DNA of 54,570 nt from Wenzhouxiangellaceae bacterium (GCA_028289455.1 JANQPN010000020.1:1-54570); one strand, 5' to 3'. Numbered from the stretch's first letter, positions 24,971 through 34,112 are shown. Program-made: numbers and translations. The notes: generated from the letters alone by a model not told the origin.

Positions 24971-27286
24971 TCAGTTCGGGCAGCTTGCCAGCAGGCTTTC
25001 GAAGCTGTCCCGATAAAACACTTCACCATCGAGCTGGCAGAAACCCGGAAGCTGAAAGTCTTCCGATACGTTCAGGGTGGTCGGGCCGCCGCCATCGCTG
25101 GCACATACGCCCACACCCCGGCGGGCAAAAGCATCCCAGATGGCACATTGATTGACTCCGCCGTTACTGGCGATATCAGCAGCCAGAATGGCATCCCGGC
25201 TGGTAACGAATGTTGGTCCGCAGGGTTGCATTTTCATACCGTCCATAACCAGCTGGATAGCCAGATTATTGCCTCCAGTGCCACGGTAAAGGTCAGGATC
25301 AAAGCCGTATTCATCGACCAGGTTCCAGTACATATCCCAGAGAATGGTTGCCCAGACTGTACCTACACCGTGTGGTATTGATAACGGACTGCCTGCTTGA
25401 CCGGCGGTGCGGATATCGGCATAAGTTAATGGATTGACGGCGAGGTCACGGCTGTATGGAAATGCTCGGATACCGCCGGCAGGGTCATCGTCCTGGAAAG
25501 TGGCCCAGCGACCGACACCTCGGGGGCTGTCTGCAGTATCCAGCGGATCAGGGGTAAACACCAGAGCCATGAAATCACTCCAGCCTTCACCCTGTTGTTC
25601 AGCGCCAAACAGGCAGCCGGCGCTGCCGGGGCCTCCGGTCAGGCGATTGGATACTCCATGCCCGTATTCATGCGCGATGATGCCTGCATCCAGGTCGCTG
25701 TCCCGGTTCAACAGACCGGCACTGTTGTCCAGCAGAGTGGCATTCACGCCAGGCAGCTGATCACGAATCAGTTGACCGTCGGAATTGCCGATCATGGCCG
25801 ATGGAATGGTTACGGAGCCGCCCTGAGCACCTGCACCCATGGTAATCACACCATTACCGGGCTGGTTATTGATGACCACCATGGCCACCGCACCGGCGTT
25901 TTGCGCATTCACACCTTTTTGTCCGAATTCACAACCCCCGCGGTCAACCACGGCAATGTTCCCCGGTGTAAAACCATTTAACGGACCGCATCCCTGTGAA
26001 GGGTTGCCTGAGCCGTCATTGACGATGTCCAGATCTGCGGTAGTACCGGGACCCAGTGAGGGTCCAAAACCTGCGGCGGCGGCATTGTAGTCTCCGCTGA
26101 TTTGAGGTGGGGAATTTACCTGCAGCAGACCTGTATCGGAAGGGGTGAATACAAACATCTGCATACGCGGGTTGCTGCCGTCAGGAGGGGTGCCGAAATT
26201 GGCATTGTTGGTACCCGAACCATCCTGGGCATCTGCGTTGACTGCATCTGATGCCTGTCCGCCGCGTCCATAGTTGTTTTCCTGAAAATTTCCGGAAACT
26301 TCATCGAATCCGTATTGATACAGCACATCGTGGAGTATGTTGTTCCAGTAGAACAGGTTGACTACAGCAAAATCCAGATAATCTGCCGGCTGTTGGGTGT
26401 TTAAATCCAGTGGGATATCGAAAATTAATTCGGCACCACCGTCAGGGCGGGCCGGGTCAACCCCAGGGGTAAATGTGTTGTTGGCGTCCAGATCTGCCTG
26501 AGCCAGTACATTGTTGCCTCTGGTATCGGTGAACTCAGCACCGATAACACCATCGGTGTCATGCCAGCCGAATGGAGAGGCAACCATTTCGTCAACGTCA
26601 ACTTCCAGGCTGAGGCTGCCGTCCAGTGGCGATTCCAGTGGCAGGGGAAATACCCGGTAGGAAGCATCATCCACCCAATTATCGATGGCCAGCACCTGAC
26701 CACTCTGAGCATCCACCCAGCCATGCCACCAATCCGGCTGTGTTGCCGGTCGAATGACGATATCCCATACCAGGCGCAGTTGCTGATCCTGCAGGAAATA
26801 AGCATTGGCTGCAGGAATGGGGTCCAGTGATAATTCAGGCAGTGTGTAAGTCTGAATTCCATCCGGGGTTGAATCACCCGCGGTCAAGGTCCCATTCGCC
26901 GGCAGATCCAGGTGTTGCGCCAACAGCAGAATTGCCTGTTGGGGTGGTAACAGAGGGGTTCGAGCTGGACTTAGTTTGTGAATCTCCGGGATCAGATCGG
27001 AAGCAAATGTAAGCACACGGCCATTGCTGTCCAAATGGATTCCGGCAGGTGCATTGATTACCGGAATGCCATCGACAGTTTGCCTGAAATAGGCATGTAA
27101 TACTGAGTTCCTCCGGTCCCGATATATATCGGTAAACTCCAGCATTGCCAGCTCTTCAGTCTGCATACCGGTCACCTGCTGCAGCGTTGTCAGCGCCAGG
27201 TTCCGGTCGCTGGCAGAGGCGTTGCTGGCTGAGGTATAGGCAGGGAACAACAACAACAGAGCTAAGAATAAGATTGCAGGGTGCAT
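24971..27286 (-). CDS. Secreted M36 (fungalysin) family metallopeptidase
   Basis: 771-aa exported zinc endopeptidase precursor. A signal peptide (1 to about 20) is followed by an FTP-type propeptide (about 30-200) and the fungalysin catalytic domain. The zinc site is HEYGH (about 537-541), with the third ligand in the EGWSDFMA segment downstream. A PA (protease-associated) domain appears inserted before the active site (about 390-510), including GGCEFGQKGVNAQNAGA. The C-terminus (FQLPGFCQLDGEVFYRDSFE) has no obvious anchor, so the enzyme is probably released. No immunity or secretion gene is adjacent, and 169 bp separate it from the ferredoxin reductase gene. It is probably a nutritional protease. 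Confidence 0.9.
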   Translation of the reverse strand: MHPAILFLALLLLFPAYTSASNASASDRNLALTTLQQVTGMQTEELAMLEFTDIYRDRRNSVLHAYFRQTVDGIPVINAPAGIHLDSNGRVLTFASDLIPEIHKLSPARTPLLPPQQAILLLAQHLDLPANGTLTAGDSTPDGIQTYTLPELSLDPIPAANAYFLQDQQLRLVWDIVIRPATQPDWWHGWVDAQSGQVLAIDNWVDDASYRVFPLPLESPLDGSLSLEVDVDEMVASPFGWHDTDGVIGAEFTDTRGNNVLAQADLDANNTFTPGVDPARPDGGAELIFDIPLDLNTQQPADYLDFAVVNLFYWNNILHDVLYQYGFDEVSGNFQENNYGRGGQASDAVNADAQDGSGTNNANFGTPPDGSNPRMQMFVFTPSDTGLLQVNSPPQISGDYNAAAAGFGPSLGPGTTADLDIVNDGSGNPSQGCGPLNGFTPGNIAVVDRGGCEFGQKGVNAQNAGAVAMVVINNQPGNGVITMGAGAQGGSVTIPSAMIGNSDGQLIRDQLPGVNATLLDNSAGLLNRDSDLDAGIIAHEYGHGVSNRLTGGPGSAGCLFGAEQQGEGWSDFMALVFTPDPLDTADSPRGVGRWATFQDDDPAGGIRAFPYSRDLAVNPLTYADIRTAGQAGSPLSIPHGVGTVWATILWDMYWNLVDEYGFDPDLYRGTGGNNLAIQLVMDGMKMQPCGPTFVTSRDAILAADIASNGGVNQCAIWDAFARRGVGVCASDGGGPTTLNVSEDFQLPGFCQLDGEVFYRDSFESLLASCPN

Positions 27287-27455
27287 AGCTAAATCCTTTT
27301 AAAGGCAAACATGCAGGCCAGCAGATGAGTTGGCCTGATCGAATCTGAAACCCGGGGTAATGCCGTGGGGCCGGCAACTACCCGAACCAGGCCGGAATTA
27401 TGCCAGACAATGGCCCGGCCTGCAGTTGACTGGTCTAGTTTAGCTCGTGTAACGC

Positions 27456-28478
27456 TTAATCAACGCCAAGGCGCTGATGCATCAGGGGGCTGGTGGTGGT
27501 GTACTGCAGCCGCACTTTCTGTTCCGGGTGCAGGTATTGCTGAACGCCGAAGGCCGCCAGGGCAGCTTCATGAAAACCGGAAAGAATCAGTTTCTTTTTG
27601 CCCGGATAAGTATTGATATCGCCAATCGCAAAAATGCCGGGAACACTGGTCTGGAATTTTTCAGTATCAACTTCGATGGCGCGTTTTTCCAGTTGCAGCC
27701 CCCAATCTGCAATGGGTCCGAGGTTTGGTGATAAGCCCCAGAAAACCAGCACCTGTTGGCATTCTATCCGGCTGCGCTGGCCTTCACGGTCAATCAGTTC
27801 CAATCCGGTTAATTTACCTGATTCGGATAATACCTGGGTCACATTGCCCTGGTGTTCGGTGATTTTTCCACTGCTGGTCAAGGCTTTCATTTTATTCACG
27901 GAAGCCGGTTGGGCGCGGTAGTCAGGGCGGCGGTGTACCAGCTGGATACTGGCAGCCTTTTCATGCAGAGCCAGCGTCCAGTCCAGCGCTGAGTCGCCGC
28001 CGCCGAGAATGGCCAGATGCTGTCCGGCGAAATCGTCTGGCCGGATCACTTTGGTATGAATACTGCTGTCATAGAAGTCGCTGGCGCCGGGTGCTTTCAG
28101 CTGGCGCGGCATAAATGCACCCAGTCCAGCTGCAATAATCACCGCGCCGGCATCGAATTCAGTGCCTTTACTGGTTGTCACATTAAAGCGCCCCTCATCG
28201 GTTCGTTCCAGACGGTTAACTTGCTGCCCCAGGTGAAACTGGGGGTCAAACGGTTTGATCTGCTGTTGCAGTCGGTCTATCAGTTCCTGTGCACCGACTT
28301 CCGGGAGTGCCGGGATGTCATAAATCGGCTTGTCAGGATACAGCTCCGAACATTGGCCACCCGGTTGTTTCAGGCTGTCGACAATATGTGCGGAAATATC
28401 CAGCAGGCCCAGCTCAAAAACCTGAAACAGGCCACATGGGCCGGCGCCGATAATCAGGGCATCAGTTTTGATGGTCAT
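27456..28478 (-). CDS. Thioredoxin-reductase-like ferredoxin-NADP+ reductase
   Basis: About 340-aa flavoprotein. Two dinucleotide-binding motifs are visible: FAD at GAGPCGLF near the N-terminus and NADPH at ILGGGDSALDW in the middle. The second FAD motif GIFAIGDINTYPGKKKLI is near the C-terminus. The CxxC redox pair of true thioredoxin reductases is missing, which marks the YumC-type ferredoxin/flavodoxin-NADP+ reductases. The ATG at 28478 is preferred to a TTG five codons earlier, as GGA sits just upstream. It may supply electrons to iron-sulfur enzymes such as HpnH or the Rieske oxygenase, but that is only proximity-based. It diverges from ung. Confidence 0.87.
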   Translation of the reverse strand: MTIKTDALIIGAGPCGLFQVFELGLLDISAHIVDSLKQPGGQCSELYPDKPIYDIPALPEVGAQELIDRLQQQIKPFDPQFHLGQQVNRLERTDEGRFNVTTSKGTEFDAGAVIIAAGLGAFMPRQLKAPGASDFYDSSIHTKVIRPDDFAGQHLAILGGGDSALDWTLALHEKAASIQLVHRRPDYRAQPASVNKMKALTSSGKITEHQGNVTQVLSESGKLTGLELIDREGQRSRIECQQVLVFWGLSPNLGPIADWGLQLEKRAIEVDTEKFQTSVPGIFAIGDINTYPGKKKLILSGFHEAALAAFGVQQYLHPEQKVRLQYTTTSPLMHQRLGVD

Positions 28479-28599
28479 GTAATATCCAGTCAAAGCATTT
28501 AATCATGTTGCTTATGGTCGGGGTTGCCGGAACTGAAAACAAGCCATTGACAGCATAGACATGCTAATCTGCAGGACAGCTAATCCGAATTGTAATTTT

Positions 28600-29295
28600 A
28601 TGTCTGCAGCACCACGCACTATTCAGTTGCATGAATCCTGGTTGAGCCGGTTGCAAGCCGAATTCGAAGCCGAGTATATGCAACAACTGCGAGCATTTCT
28701 GCTACAGCGCAAGCAGGCCGGGGCAGTGGTTTTTCCGCCTGGGGGAGAAATTTTTGCTGCGCTTAATACCACACCATTTGACCAGGTCAAAGTCGTTATT
28801 CTGGGGCAGGATCCATATCATGGCCCCGGTCAGGCACATGGCCTGTGCTTTTCTGTAAAACCTGGCGTGGCTGTCCCTCCATCACTGCTGAATATATACA
28901 AAGAACTGCATTCTGACATCGGCTTTGAGATTCCCCGGCACGGCTATCTCATGCCTTGGGCGGAGCAGGGCGTGTTACTGTTAAATGCTGTGCTGACAGT
29001 TGAGCGTGGCAGGGCCGGCGCGCACCAAAACAAAGGCTGGGAAAAATTTACCGATGCGGTTATCCAACATCTGAATGCTGAACGCAGAGGCCTGGTATTT
29101 CTGCTGTGGGGCAGTTACGCGCAGAAAAAAGCGGCTTTTGTCGACCGCAACCGGCATCTCGTGCTCAGTTCACCCCATCCATCCCCGTTATCAGCCAGCC
29201 GCGGCTTTTTCGGATGCCGGCATTTTTCCCAGGCGAATCAATATTTGCAGCAGAATGATCAAGCGGCAGTCGACTGGCAGCTGCCGATGCAGTAA
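28600..29295 (+). CDS. ung: Uracil-DNA glycosylase, family 1
   Basis: 231-aa base-excision repair enzyme that removes uracil from DNA. The catalytic water-activating motif GQDPYH is intact, and the DNA-intercalating loop [17 protein letters not shown] carries the conserved His and Leu. LLLNAVLTV matches the uracil-binding Asn strand. Another ATG lies in frame at 28561, but the one at 28600 gives the usual family length; no strong Shine-Dalgarno decides between them. The gene stands alone, with a 28-bp gap to the convergent VWA gene. Confidence 0.95.
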   Translation: MSAAPRTIQLHESWLSRLQAEFEAEYMQQLRAFLLQRKQAGAVVFPPGGEIFAALNTTPFDQVKVVILGQDPYHGPGQAHGLCFSVKPGVAVPPSLLNIYKELHSDIGFEIPRHGYLMPWAEQGVLLLNAVLTVERGRAGAHQNKGWEKFTDAVIQHLNAERRGLVFLLWGSYAQKKAAFVDRNRHLVLSSPHPSPLSASRGFFGCRHFSQANQYLQQNDQAAVDWQLPMQ

Positions 29296-29323
29296 GCGAT
29301 TCTTTTCATTCGCTGGATGTGAT

Positions 29324-31495
29324 TTACAGTGAAACGATATTTTCTTCTCCGGATTCAATAGTAACGGAGTAGCTTTGCTGACCGATACGAACCTGGTAAT
29401 CACCTGCAGGTAATGAAATATCAGGTCCGTTGACCGAACCGCCGGCAACGATGTTTTCGCGTTCATCATAAACATTAAATGTGACTTCCAGAGACTGTTG
29501 CATGGCATCAGTCAGTGCATCGGCATTATTCGCATCAAAGTACGCGCCACCGCCAATTTCTGCCCAGCGGGTGAACTCCTGCTTCAAGGCATATTCGTCT
29601 ATGGCAAAACCAATGATATTGACACGCACGTCAAAACCTGAAGCACGCAGGGCTTCCAGTGCCTCAGCAGGATTGCCTTCACAGGTTTCCTCGCCATCGG
29701 TGACCAGAATAACCAGCGCTTCACCTTCTACACCGGCCAGGTCATTGGCGACTTGAGCAAGAGAGTCTGCAATCGGTGTGCGCGCCAGGTTCTTGGCCTC
29801 GATGCTGTTAATGACTGCGCTGGCTGCAGAGCGGTTCAGCGGCCCCATCGGCTGCAGCAGTTCAGTATCACAGGCGTCCGGCTGGCGGTGTCCGAACACG
29901 CGCAGCGCGTATTGGCTGTTGTCCGGCAGCAGGTTGTTGACCAGCTGTAACAGCGTTTGCTTGGCGATGGCAATACGGCGTTGTCCATCCAGCTGCTGCA
30001 GCATGCTGCCTGAAGCATCCAGGATCAATTCCACTGCGCCGAAAGTGTTGATCTGCGTTTCAGTGGAATCACTGGCGGACATAACACGAAGTGTTCCCGG
30101 TACACTCGACGGTGTAACTGTGAAAGGCAGACTGGCCAATGAAATATCATCCTGGCCGGTGAGGTAATGCAACTCGTAATCACCGGTTTCATAGGGGGCG
30201 CGGATACTGACAGGATTACCGCGGCGGGTGTAGCTGTAAGCATGATAATCCGCCGGTGAACCCGCATCGGTAACTGCAATGTAGTCGCTGGGATTATTTG
30301 GACCTTCCCAGCTGACTCCAAAAGGTTGGCCTGCCTCTGCGCTATTCGGAGCAGTCAGTGCGGCTGAAGGCGGCAATAGGGTGATGGGTACGCGCGCCAG
30401 TACTCTGCGCTCCTGAGCAGTGAGGTATTTCAGCTCATATTCTCCCGGCTGTTCAGGCATTAAGAGCTCGCCGGGACTACCGTTATGCGTGTAGACATAA
30501 TTAGCGTAATGGCTGTCCTCACTGCCTGCCGGTACCACGGTGATGAAGTCCAGTTGGTTGTCGGGTCCCTGCCATTCGAGACCGATCCGGCTGCCGGCAA
30601 CGGCTTCTTCAGGGGCTTGGATATTCACAGAGCTATCACCGACCTGCAGGGGGGCGCTTCCCAATACCCGGTATCCCTGCTTGGCCGAAGTCAGATAACG
30701 GACTTCATACTCACCCGGGCTTTCCGGGAGCTTGATGTTCAGCGGGCTGCCGTGACGGGTATAAGTGTAATTGTTATAGGCATTCTGTTCCGACCCGGCC
30801 GGCACAATGGTAATGAAGTCCTGCTGGTTATCAGGGCCAGTCCAGGATACGGAAATATCTCCACCTATCGAAACCGATGGCTGGAAGTCCAGCGTGGCGC
30901 TGGTGTCCACTACCTTGATCGGTATGCTGGCCAGCGTGAAATAGTTTACGCCGGTGAGATAACGGATCGCATAGTCACCGGGCTCAGCCGGTGCCCGCAG
31001 TTCTAGCGGGCTGCCGTTCCTGGTGTACTTGTAGGCGCCGTACTGACGTTCTGCTGCGTCACCGGGCACGATGGTAATAAAATCCTGATGGTTATCCGGC
31101 CCTTGCCATTGCACTTTGAATGCCGACCCTATGGTCACACTGTCAGGTGCCTGCAGACTGGCACTGGTTGCTTCGATTGTCAGTTCAAGCTGATGCAGTG
31201 TCGGGTAAGGCGCTGCGTCATCCAGCAATCGGATTTGATAAGAGCCGGCAGTTTCCGGCACTCTGATTTCAACACTGGCGGAACGCGCATATACATAATG
31301 ATCGTAGCCGCCTTCCGGCTTATCCGGTGCTACGATTGTGATGAAATCCCGGCTGTCAAAGCTGCCCTGAATGTTGATGTTTATGCTGCTGCCGGCCTGG
31401 GCAGTTGCCGGTGCAGACAGGGTTTGAGCAAATAAGCCGGAACTGACCAGTAGCAATAAAGCAATGCCCGATGCGAAACGAAGTGAAGTTGTCAT
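29324..31495 (-). CDS. Exported VWA-domain protein with five Ig-like tandem repeats
   Basis: 723-aa protein with a signal peptide (1 to about 23, ending LFA). Five tandem units of about 88 residues follow, up to about residue 460. Each carries versions of WxGPDNxxDFITIVPAGS, then YxxYxYTRxGSP, then PGxYExRYLT and a closing LAxxPITV strand, an Ig-like beta fold. The first unit is the most divergent. A von Willebrand A domain begins near 480, with the MIDAS motif DASGSM at about 491-496 and further metal-binding Thr and Asp residues (ARTPIADSL, VTDGEET). A final small beta domain follows. Similar proteins are known in alpha- and gammaproteobacteria as VWA proteins of unknown function, presumably for surface or periplasmic binding. 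It is monocistronic, between ung and oxyR. Confidence 0.8.
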   Translation of the reverse strand: MTTSLRFASGIALLLLVSSGLFAQTLSAPATAQAGSSININIQGSFDSRDFITIVAPDKPEGGYDHYVYARSASVEIRVPETAGSYQIRLLDDAAPYPTLHQLELTIEATSASLQAPDSVTIGSAFKVQWQGPDNHQDFITIVPGDAAERQYGAYKYTRNGSPLELRAPAEPGDYAIRYLTGVNYFTLASIPIKVVDTSATLDFQPSVSIGGDISVSWTGPDNQQDFITIVPAGSEQNAYNNYTYTRHGSPLNIKLPESPGEYEVRYLTSAKQGYRVLGSAPLQVGDSSVNIQAPEEAVAGSRIGLEWQGPDNQLDFITVVPAGSEDSHYANYVYTHNGSPGELLMPEQPGEYELKYLTAQERRVLARVPITLLPPSAALTAPNSAEAGQPFGVSWEGPNNPSDYIAVTDAGSPADYHAYSYTRRGNPVSIRAPYETGDYELHYLTGQDDISLASLPFTVTPSSVPGTLRVMSASDSTETQINTFGAVELILDASGSMLQQLDGQRRIAIAKQTLLQLVNNLLPDNSQYALRVFGHRQPDACDTELLQPMGPLNRSAASAVINSIEAKNLARTPIADSLAQVANDLAGVEGEALVILVTDGEETCEGNPAEALEALRASGFDVRVNIIGFAIDEYALKQEFTRWAEIGGGAYFDANNADALTDAMQQSLEVTFNVYDERENIVAGGSVNGPDISLPAGDYQVRIGQQSYSVTIESGEENIVSL

Positions 31496-31575
31496 GAAAA
31501 CCCCGATGATTAATTTGTTTTACTTATATAAGCTAATGCTAGCAAAACTTGGGGGTTTATTGTGTGGCTGATTGT

Positions 31576-32499
31576 TCAGGCTGCCATGTGAGTATTCTCA
31601 GGTACCAGCAGTGACTCATCAATTTGGCTGAACAACTGGGCGAATTCATGCATAAAGGCTTCATTCGCATTGCTTTTTCGCCAGCACATAGCGATTACCC
31701 GCTTGGGTTCAGGTTTAGCAAAAGTCCGGATCACCACATTTTCCATATGTGCCACCGGTGGTTTGACTGCCAGGGTAGGCATCAGGGTGATACCGGTGTT
31801 GGCTGCGACCATCTGCCGCAGGGTTTCCATGCTGGTCGCATGAAAATCCAGTTCTTCCAGCGCACCGGCCATCTGGCAGACTTCCAGGGCATGATCACGC
31901 AGACAATGACCCTCCTCCAGTAGCAGCAGCGGAGAACTGCGCAGATCATTGGTTTTGATGTTGGTTTTGGCGGCAAGCGGATGGCCTGATGGAATCGCCA
32001 GTACAAAGGGTTCTTCAAACAGTACCTGGTGCTCAAGCGTTTCGTCAGGCAGCGGCAGTGCCAGTACGCCGGCATCCAGTTTGCCCTGTTCCAGCATCTG
32101 CAGAACGTCTCCGGTTTTCTCTTCAAACAGCTGTAATGTCAGCTCAGGGAAGTGCTCTCTGACTTTCGGCACCACATGTGGCAGCAGGTAAGGGGCCAGG
32201 GTTGGGAATAAACCCAGCTTTAATACGCCGGAGGCAGGGTCCCGCCGTTGTTTGGCCAGCTGTTTCAATTGCTGAGTATCACGTAATACTTTACGCGCAC
32301 GTTCCACAATTTCCTCACCGATAGGCGTTAACATGACTTTGCGGGGTGCCCGTTCGAACAGCTGTACTTCCAATTCCGATTCCAGCTTGCGAATCTGGGT
32401 GCTCAGGGTAGGCTGGCTGACGTGACAGGTTTCCGCAGCCTTGCTGAAATGACGTAAATCGGCCAGTGTGACCAGATAATGTAAGTCCCGTAAGTTCAT
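31576..32499 (-). CDS. oxyR: Hydrogen-peroxide sensor regulator OxyR (LysR family)
   Basis: 307-aa LysR-type regulator. The winged helix-turn-helix at the N-terminus reads SKAAETCHVSQPTLSTQIRKLE. The peroxide-sensing cysteines lie in GHCLRDHALEVC at C199 and C208, the same numbers as in Escherichia coli OxyR, so the disulfide switch is expected to work. The ATG at 32499 gives the normal start MNLRDLHYL; the upstream frame extension is not needed. It is divergent from ahpC-ahpD, and an OxyR-type dyad lies 12 bases before its own start, fitting autoregulation and control of the peroxidase pair. Confidence 0.95.
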   Translation of the reverse strand: MNLRDLHYLVTLADLRHFSKAAETCHVSQPTLSTQIRKLESELEVQLFERAPRKVMLTPIGEEIVERARKVLRDTQQLKQLAKQRRDPASGVLKLGLFPTLAPYLLPHVVPKVREHFPELTLQLFEEKTGDVLQMLEQGKLDAGVLALPLPDETLEHQVLFEEPFVLAIPSGHPLAAKTNIKTNDLRSSPLLLLEEGHCLRDHALEVCQMAGALEELDFHATSMETLRQMVAANTGITLMPTLAVKPPVAHMENVVIRTFAKPEPKRVIAMCWRKSNANEAFMHEFAQLFSQIDESLLVPENTHMAA

Positions 32500-32511
32500 C
32501 AGAAAAGCGCC

Positions 32512-32548
32512 ATAGGATTTAGCTATAAAAAAGATTAAAACATTCAAT
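32512..32548. promoter_or_regulatory. OxyR-type operator in the oxyR-ahpC intergenic region
   Basis: ATAG-N7-CTAT at 32512-32526 matches the OxyR half-motif at nine of ten fixed positions. Exactly seven bases later a degenerate second element (32534-32548) matches five of ten, reproducing the ATAG-N7-CTAT-N7-ATAG-N7-CTAT tetramer layout. A -10-like TATAAC at 32555-32560 faces ahpC. The second element would overlap its -35 position, as in OxyR-activated promoters. Site spacing is seen directly; function is inferred. Confidence 0.65.
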
Positions 32549-32636
32549 TTGAATTATAACAGTGCAACCCCGATCATTGCGTCAACAAGATAACTTTTAG
32601 GCCAGCTCGGCCAGCCATACTTTTTAGGAGAGAAAA

Positions 32637-33176
32637 ATGTTAACCATTGGTGATCAATTTCCGCGTTTCGATTTGACTGCGACCGTTTCAACTGAAATGC
32701 AAACGGCCTTTCAGAATGTCAATAACGATACCTATGCCGGTAAATGGCTGCTGGTATTTTTCTATCCAAAAGATTTTACCTTTGTATGCCCGACCGAAAT
32801 TAAGGCGTTTGGCGATCTGAATGATGAATATGCCGATCGTGACTGCCAGGTACTGTCCGGTAGTGTCGATTCTGAATTTGTGCATCTGGCATGGCGCCGG
32901 GATCATGATGATCTGCGTGACCTGCCGTTCCCGATGCTGGCGGATATTAAACGTGAGCTGTCATCAGCGCTGGGTATTCTGCATCCGGAAGATGGTGTTT
33001 CAATGCGCGCCACTTTCATTGTCGATCCACAGGGTATCATCCGTCATGTCTCTGTGACTGATATGAATGTGGGCCGTAATCCAGAGGAAACACTGCGTAT
33101 TCTGGATGCGCTGCAGAGCGACGAATTGTGTCCGTGCAACTGGCAGAAGGGTGAAGAAACCCTGAAAGTTGCCTGA
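32637..33176 (+). CDS. ahpC: Alkyl hydroperoxide reductase subunit AhpC (2-Cys peroxiredoxin)
   Basis: 179-aa peroxiredoxin reducing hydrogen peroxide and organic peroxides. The peroxidatic cysteine is C51 in FYPKDFTFVCPTE. The C-terminal ELCPCNW carries resolving-cysteine candidates C165 and C167, and there is an additional C70. This sequence type, with the CPCNW tail, pairs with AhpD and not AhpF, as in mycobacteria. The ATG has a strong AGGAG seven bases upstream. The gene is divergent from oxyR and presumably OxyR-activated. A terminator hairpin follows before ahpD, so ahpC mRNA should exceed ahpD mRNA. Confidence 0.94.
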   Translation: MLTIGDQFPRFDLTATVSTEMQTAFQNVNNDTYAGKWLLVFFYPKDFTFVCPTEIKAFGDLNDEYADRDCQVLSGSVDSEFVHLAWRRDHDDLRDLPFPMLADIKRELSSALGILHPEDGVSMRATFIVDPQGIIRHVSVTDMNVGRNPEETLRILDALQSDELCPCNWQKGEETLKVA

Positions 33177-33196
33177 TTGAAATCAAAATATTGACT

Positions 33197-33224
33197 AGGG
33201 CCGCATTTGCGGCCCTTTGTTTTT
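33197..33224 (+). terminator. Intrinsic terminator/attenuator between ahpC and ahpD
   Basis: A perfect 8-bp stem (AGGGCCGC with GCGGCCCT), ATTT loop and tail TTGTTTTT form a canonical intrinsic terminator 20 bp after the ahpC stop. The ahpD Shine-Dalgarno AGGAG (33225-33229) begins immediately after the U tract, so reaching ahpD requires read-through unless an internal promoter exists, which I do not see. Confidence 0.75.
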
Positions 33225-33236
33225 AGGAGTACTGAA

Positions 33237-33767
33237 ATGTCCATACAAGAATTGAAAAATATCATCCCGGACTATGCCAAGGATTTACGCTTAAACCTGA
33301 GTAGCGTATTAAGTAATGCTGGGGCGCCCGGACTTAACGACAATCAGCGCTGGGGGGTGGCTGTAGCATCGGCCTATGCAACCGGACAGCGAGAATTGCT
33401 GGCTGCCATTGAGGCTGATGCCGGTGAGCAGCTGGATGCTGCATACCGACAGGCTGCCCGTTCGGCTGCGGCCATTATGGGGATGAACAACATCTACTAT
33501 CGCTTTTTACATTTGTCCTCCAATGAGGATTATTCTCAGATGCCGGCCCGGTTGCGGATGACCGTCATTGGTAATCCGGGCATTGAAAAAGTTGACTTTG
33601 AGCTGTTTTCAATTGCTGTATCAGCGATCAATGGTTGTGGCATGTGCATTGATGCCCATGAAAAAGTCCTGCGTCAGCATGGTGTCAGTACCAGCGCTAT
33701 TCAGGATGCTGTGCGTATTGCTGCGGTCGTAAATGCAGTGGCTTCAGTATTATCACAGGAAGCCTGA
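33237..33767 (+). CDS. ahpD: Alkylhydroperoxidase AhpD
   Basis: 176-aa all-helical protein that reduces oxidised AhpC using lipoamide-type thiols and has weak peroxidase activity itself. The catalytic CGMC pair is at C134 and C137, with H141 after it (CIDAH), and an upstream Glu near 117-119 is the expected proton relay. The start at 33237 follows AGGAG by 7 bases; the longer frame from 33207 has no Shine-Dalgarno and would begin inside the terminator. The order oxyR-ahpC-ahpD resembles the mycobacterial locus. Confidence 0.93.
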   Translation: MSIQELKNIIPDYAKDLRLNLSSVLSNAGAPGLNDNQRWGVAVASAYATGQRELLAAIEADAGEQLDAAYRQAARSAAAIMGMNNIYYRFLHLSSNEDYSQMPARLRMTVIGNPGIEKVDFELFSIAVSAINGCGMCIDAHEKVLRQHGVSTSAIQDAVRIAAVVNAVASVLSQEA

Positions 33768-33793
33768 ACTTTACCCATATGTAAGTCGATGCT

Positions 33794-33815
33794 CCCGGCC
33801 AGATTTCTGGCCGGG
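33794..33815. terminator. GC-rich hairpin between convergent ahpD and heme-operon 3' end
   Basis: A 9-bp perfect stem (CCCGGCCAG with CTGGCCGGG) closes an ATTT loop 26 bp after the ahpD stop. The plus-strand gene and the minus-strand heme operon converge here (next stop at 33824). Neither side has a U-run, so it is terminator-like in position more than in tail. Confidence 0.5.
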
Positions 33816-33823
33816 ACGTTCTA

Positions 33824-34102
33824 TCACGCAGTCGCCTGGTTCTCCAGTCTGGAGTGGCATTCGAGATCAATAGCGATCCGGGCGGCAATCAGCAACAGTT
33901 CACTGACCTCCGGTTTTTTCAATCTGGCATTCCTGCCTTGCAGTAATTGCTCCACCGGCAGCAGCTCTCGAATACGGCTGCTGCCCAGCATGGCGTAAGC
34001 CTGAGAGCCATGCCAGCAGCGGAGAATATTGCCTCGAGGATGGCATAATCGCAGGCAGTGTTGCTCTTCGCAATCAAGCTGCAATGTCCAGCGGCCGCAC
34101 AT
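33824..34102 (-). CDS. Small hypothetical protein at the end of the heme-uptake operon
   Basis: About 92-aa unrecognised protein. It begins MCGRWTLQLD, 10 bases after the stop of the DUF6607-type lipoprotein gene; an ATG at 34138 overlapping that gene is the alternative. It holds five cysteines and several histidines in the first 37 residues (e.g. CEEQHCLRLCHPRG and CWHG), then a helical Leu/Arg-rich second half (IRELLPVEQLL). There is no signal peptide or membrane segment, suggesting a cytoplasmic protein. The Cys/His content and operon place allow a role with heme or iron, but this is a guess and no family is recognised. It may also be a chance frame. Confidence 0.5.
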   Translation of the reverse strand: MCGRWTLQLDCEEQHCLRLCHPRGNILRCWHGSQAYAMLGSSRIRELLPVEQLLQGRNARLKKPEVSELLLIAARIAIDLECHSRLENQATA

Positions 34103-34112
34103 AACGGCCGAT

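Noticed and set aside
5585..30880. Shared ATCGAAACCGAT word at about 5587 and about 30867
   Set aside because: Only two copies, one inside the VWA coding sequence; a 12-base match of this kind is likely chance.
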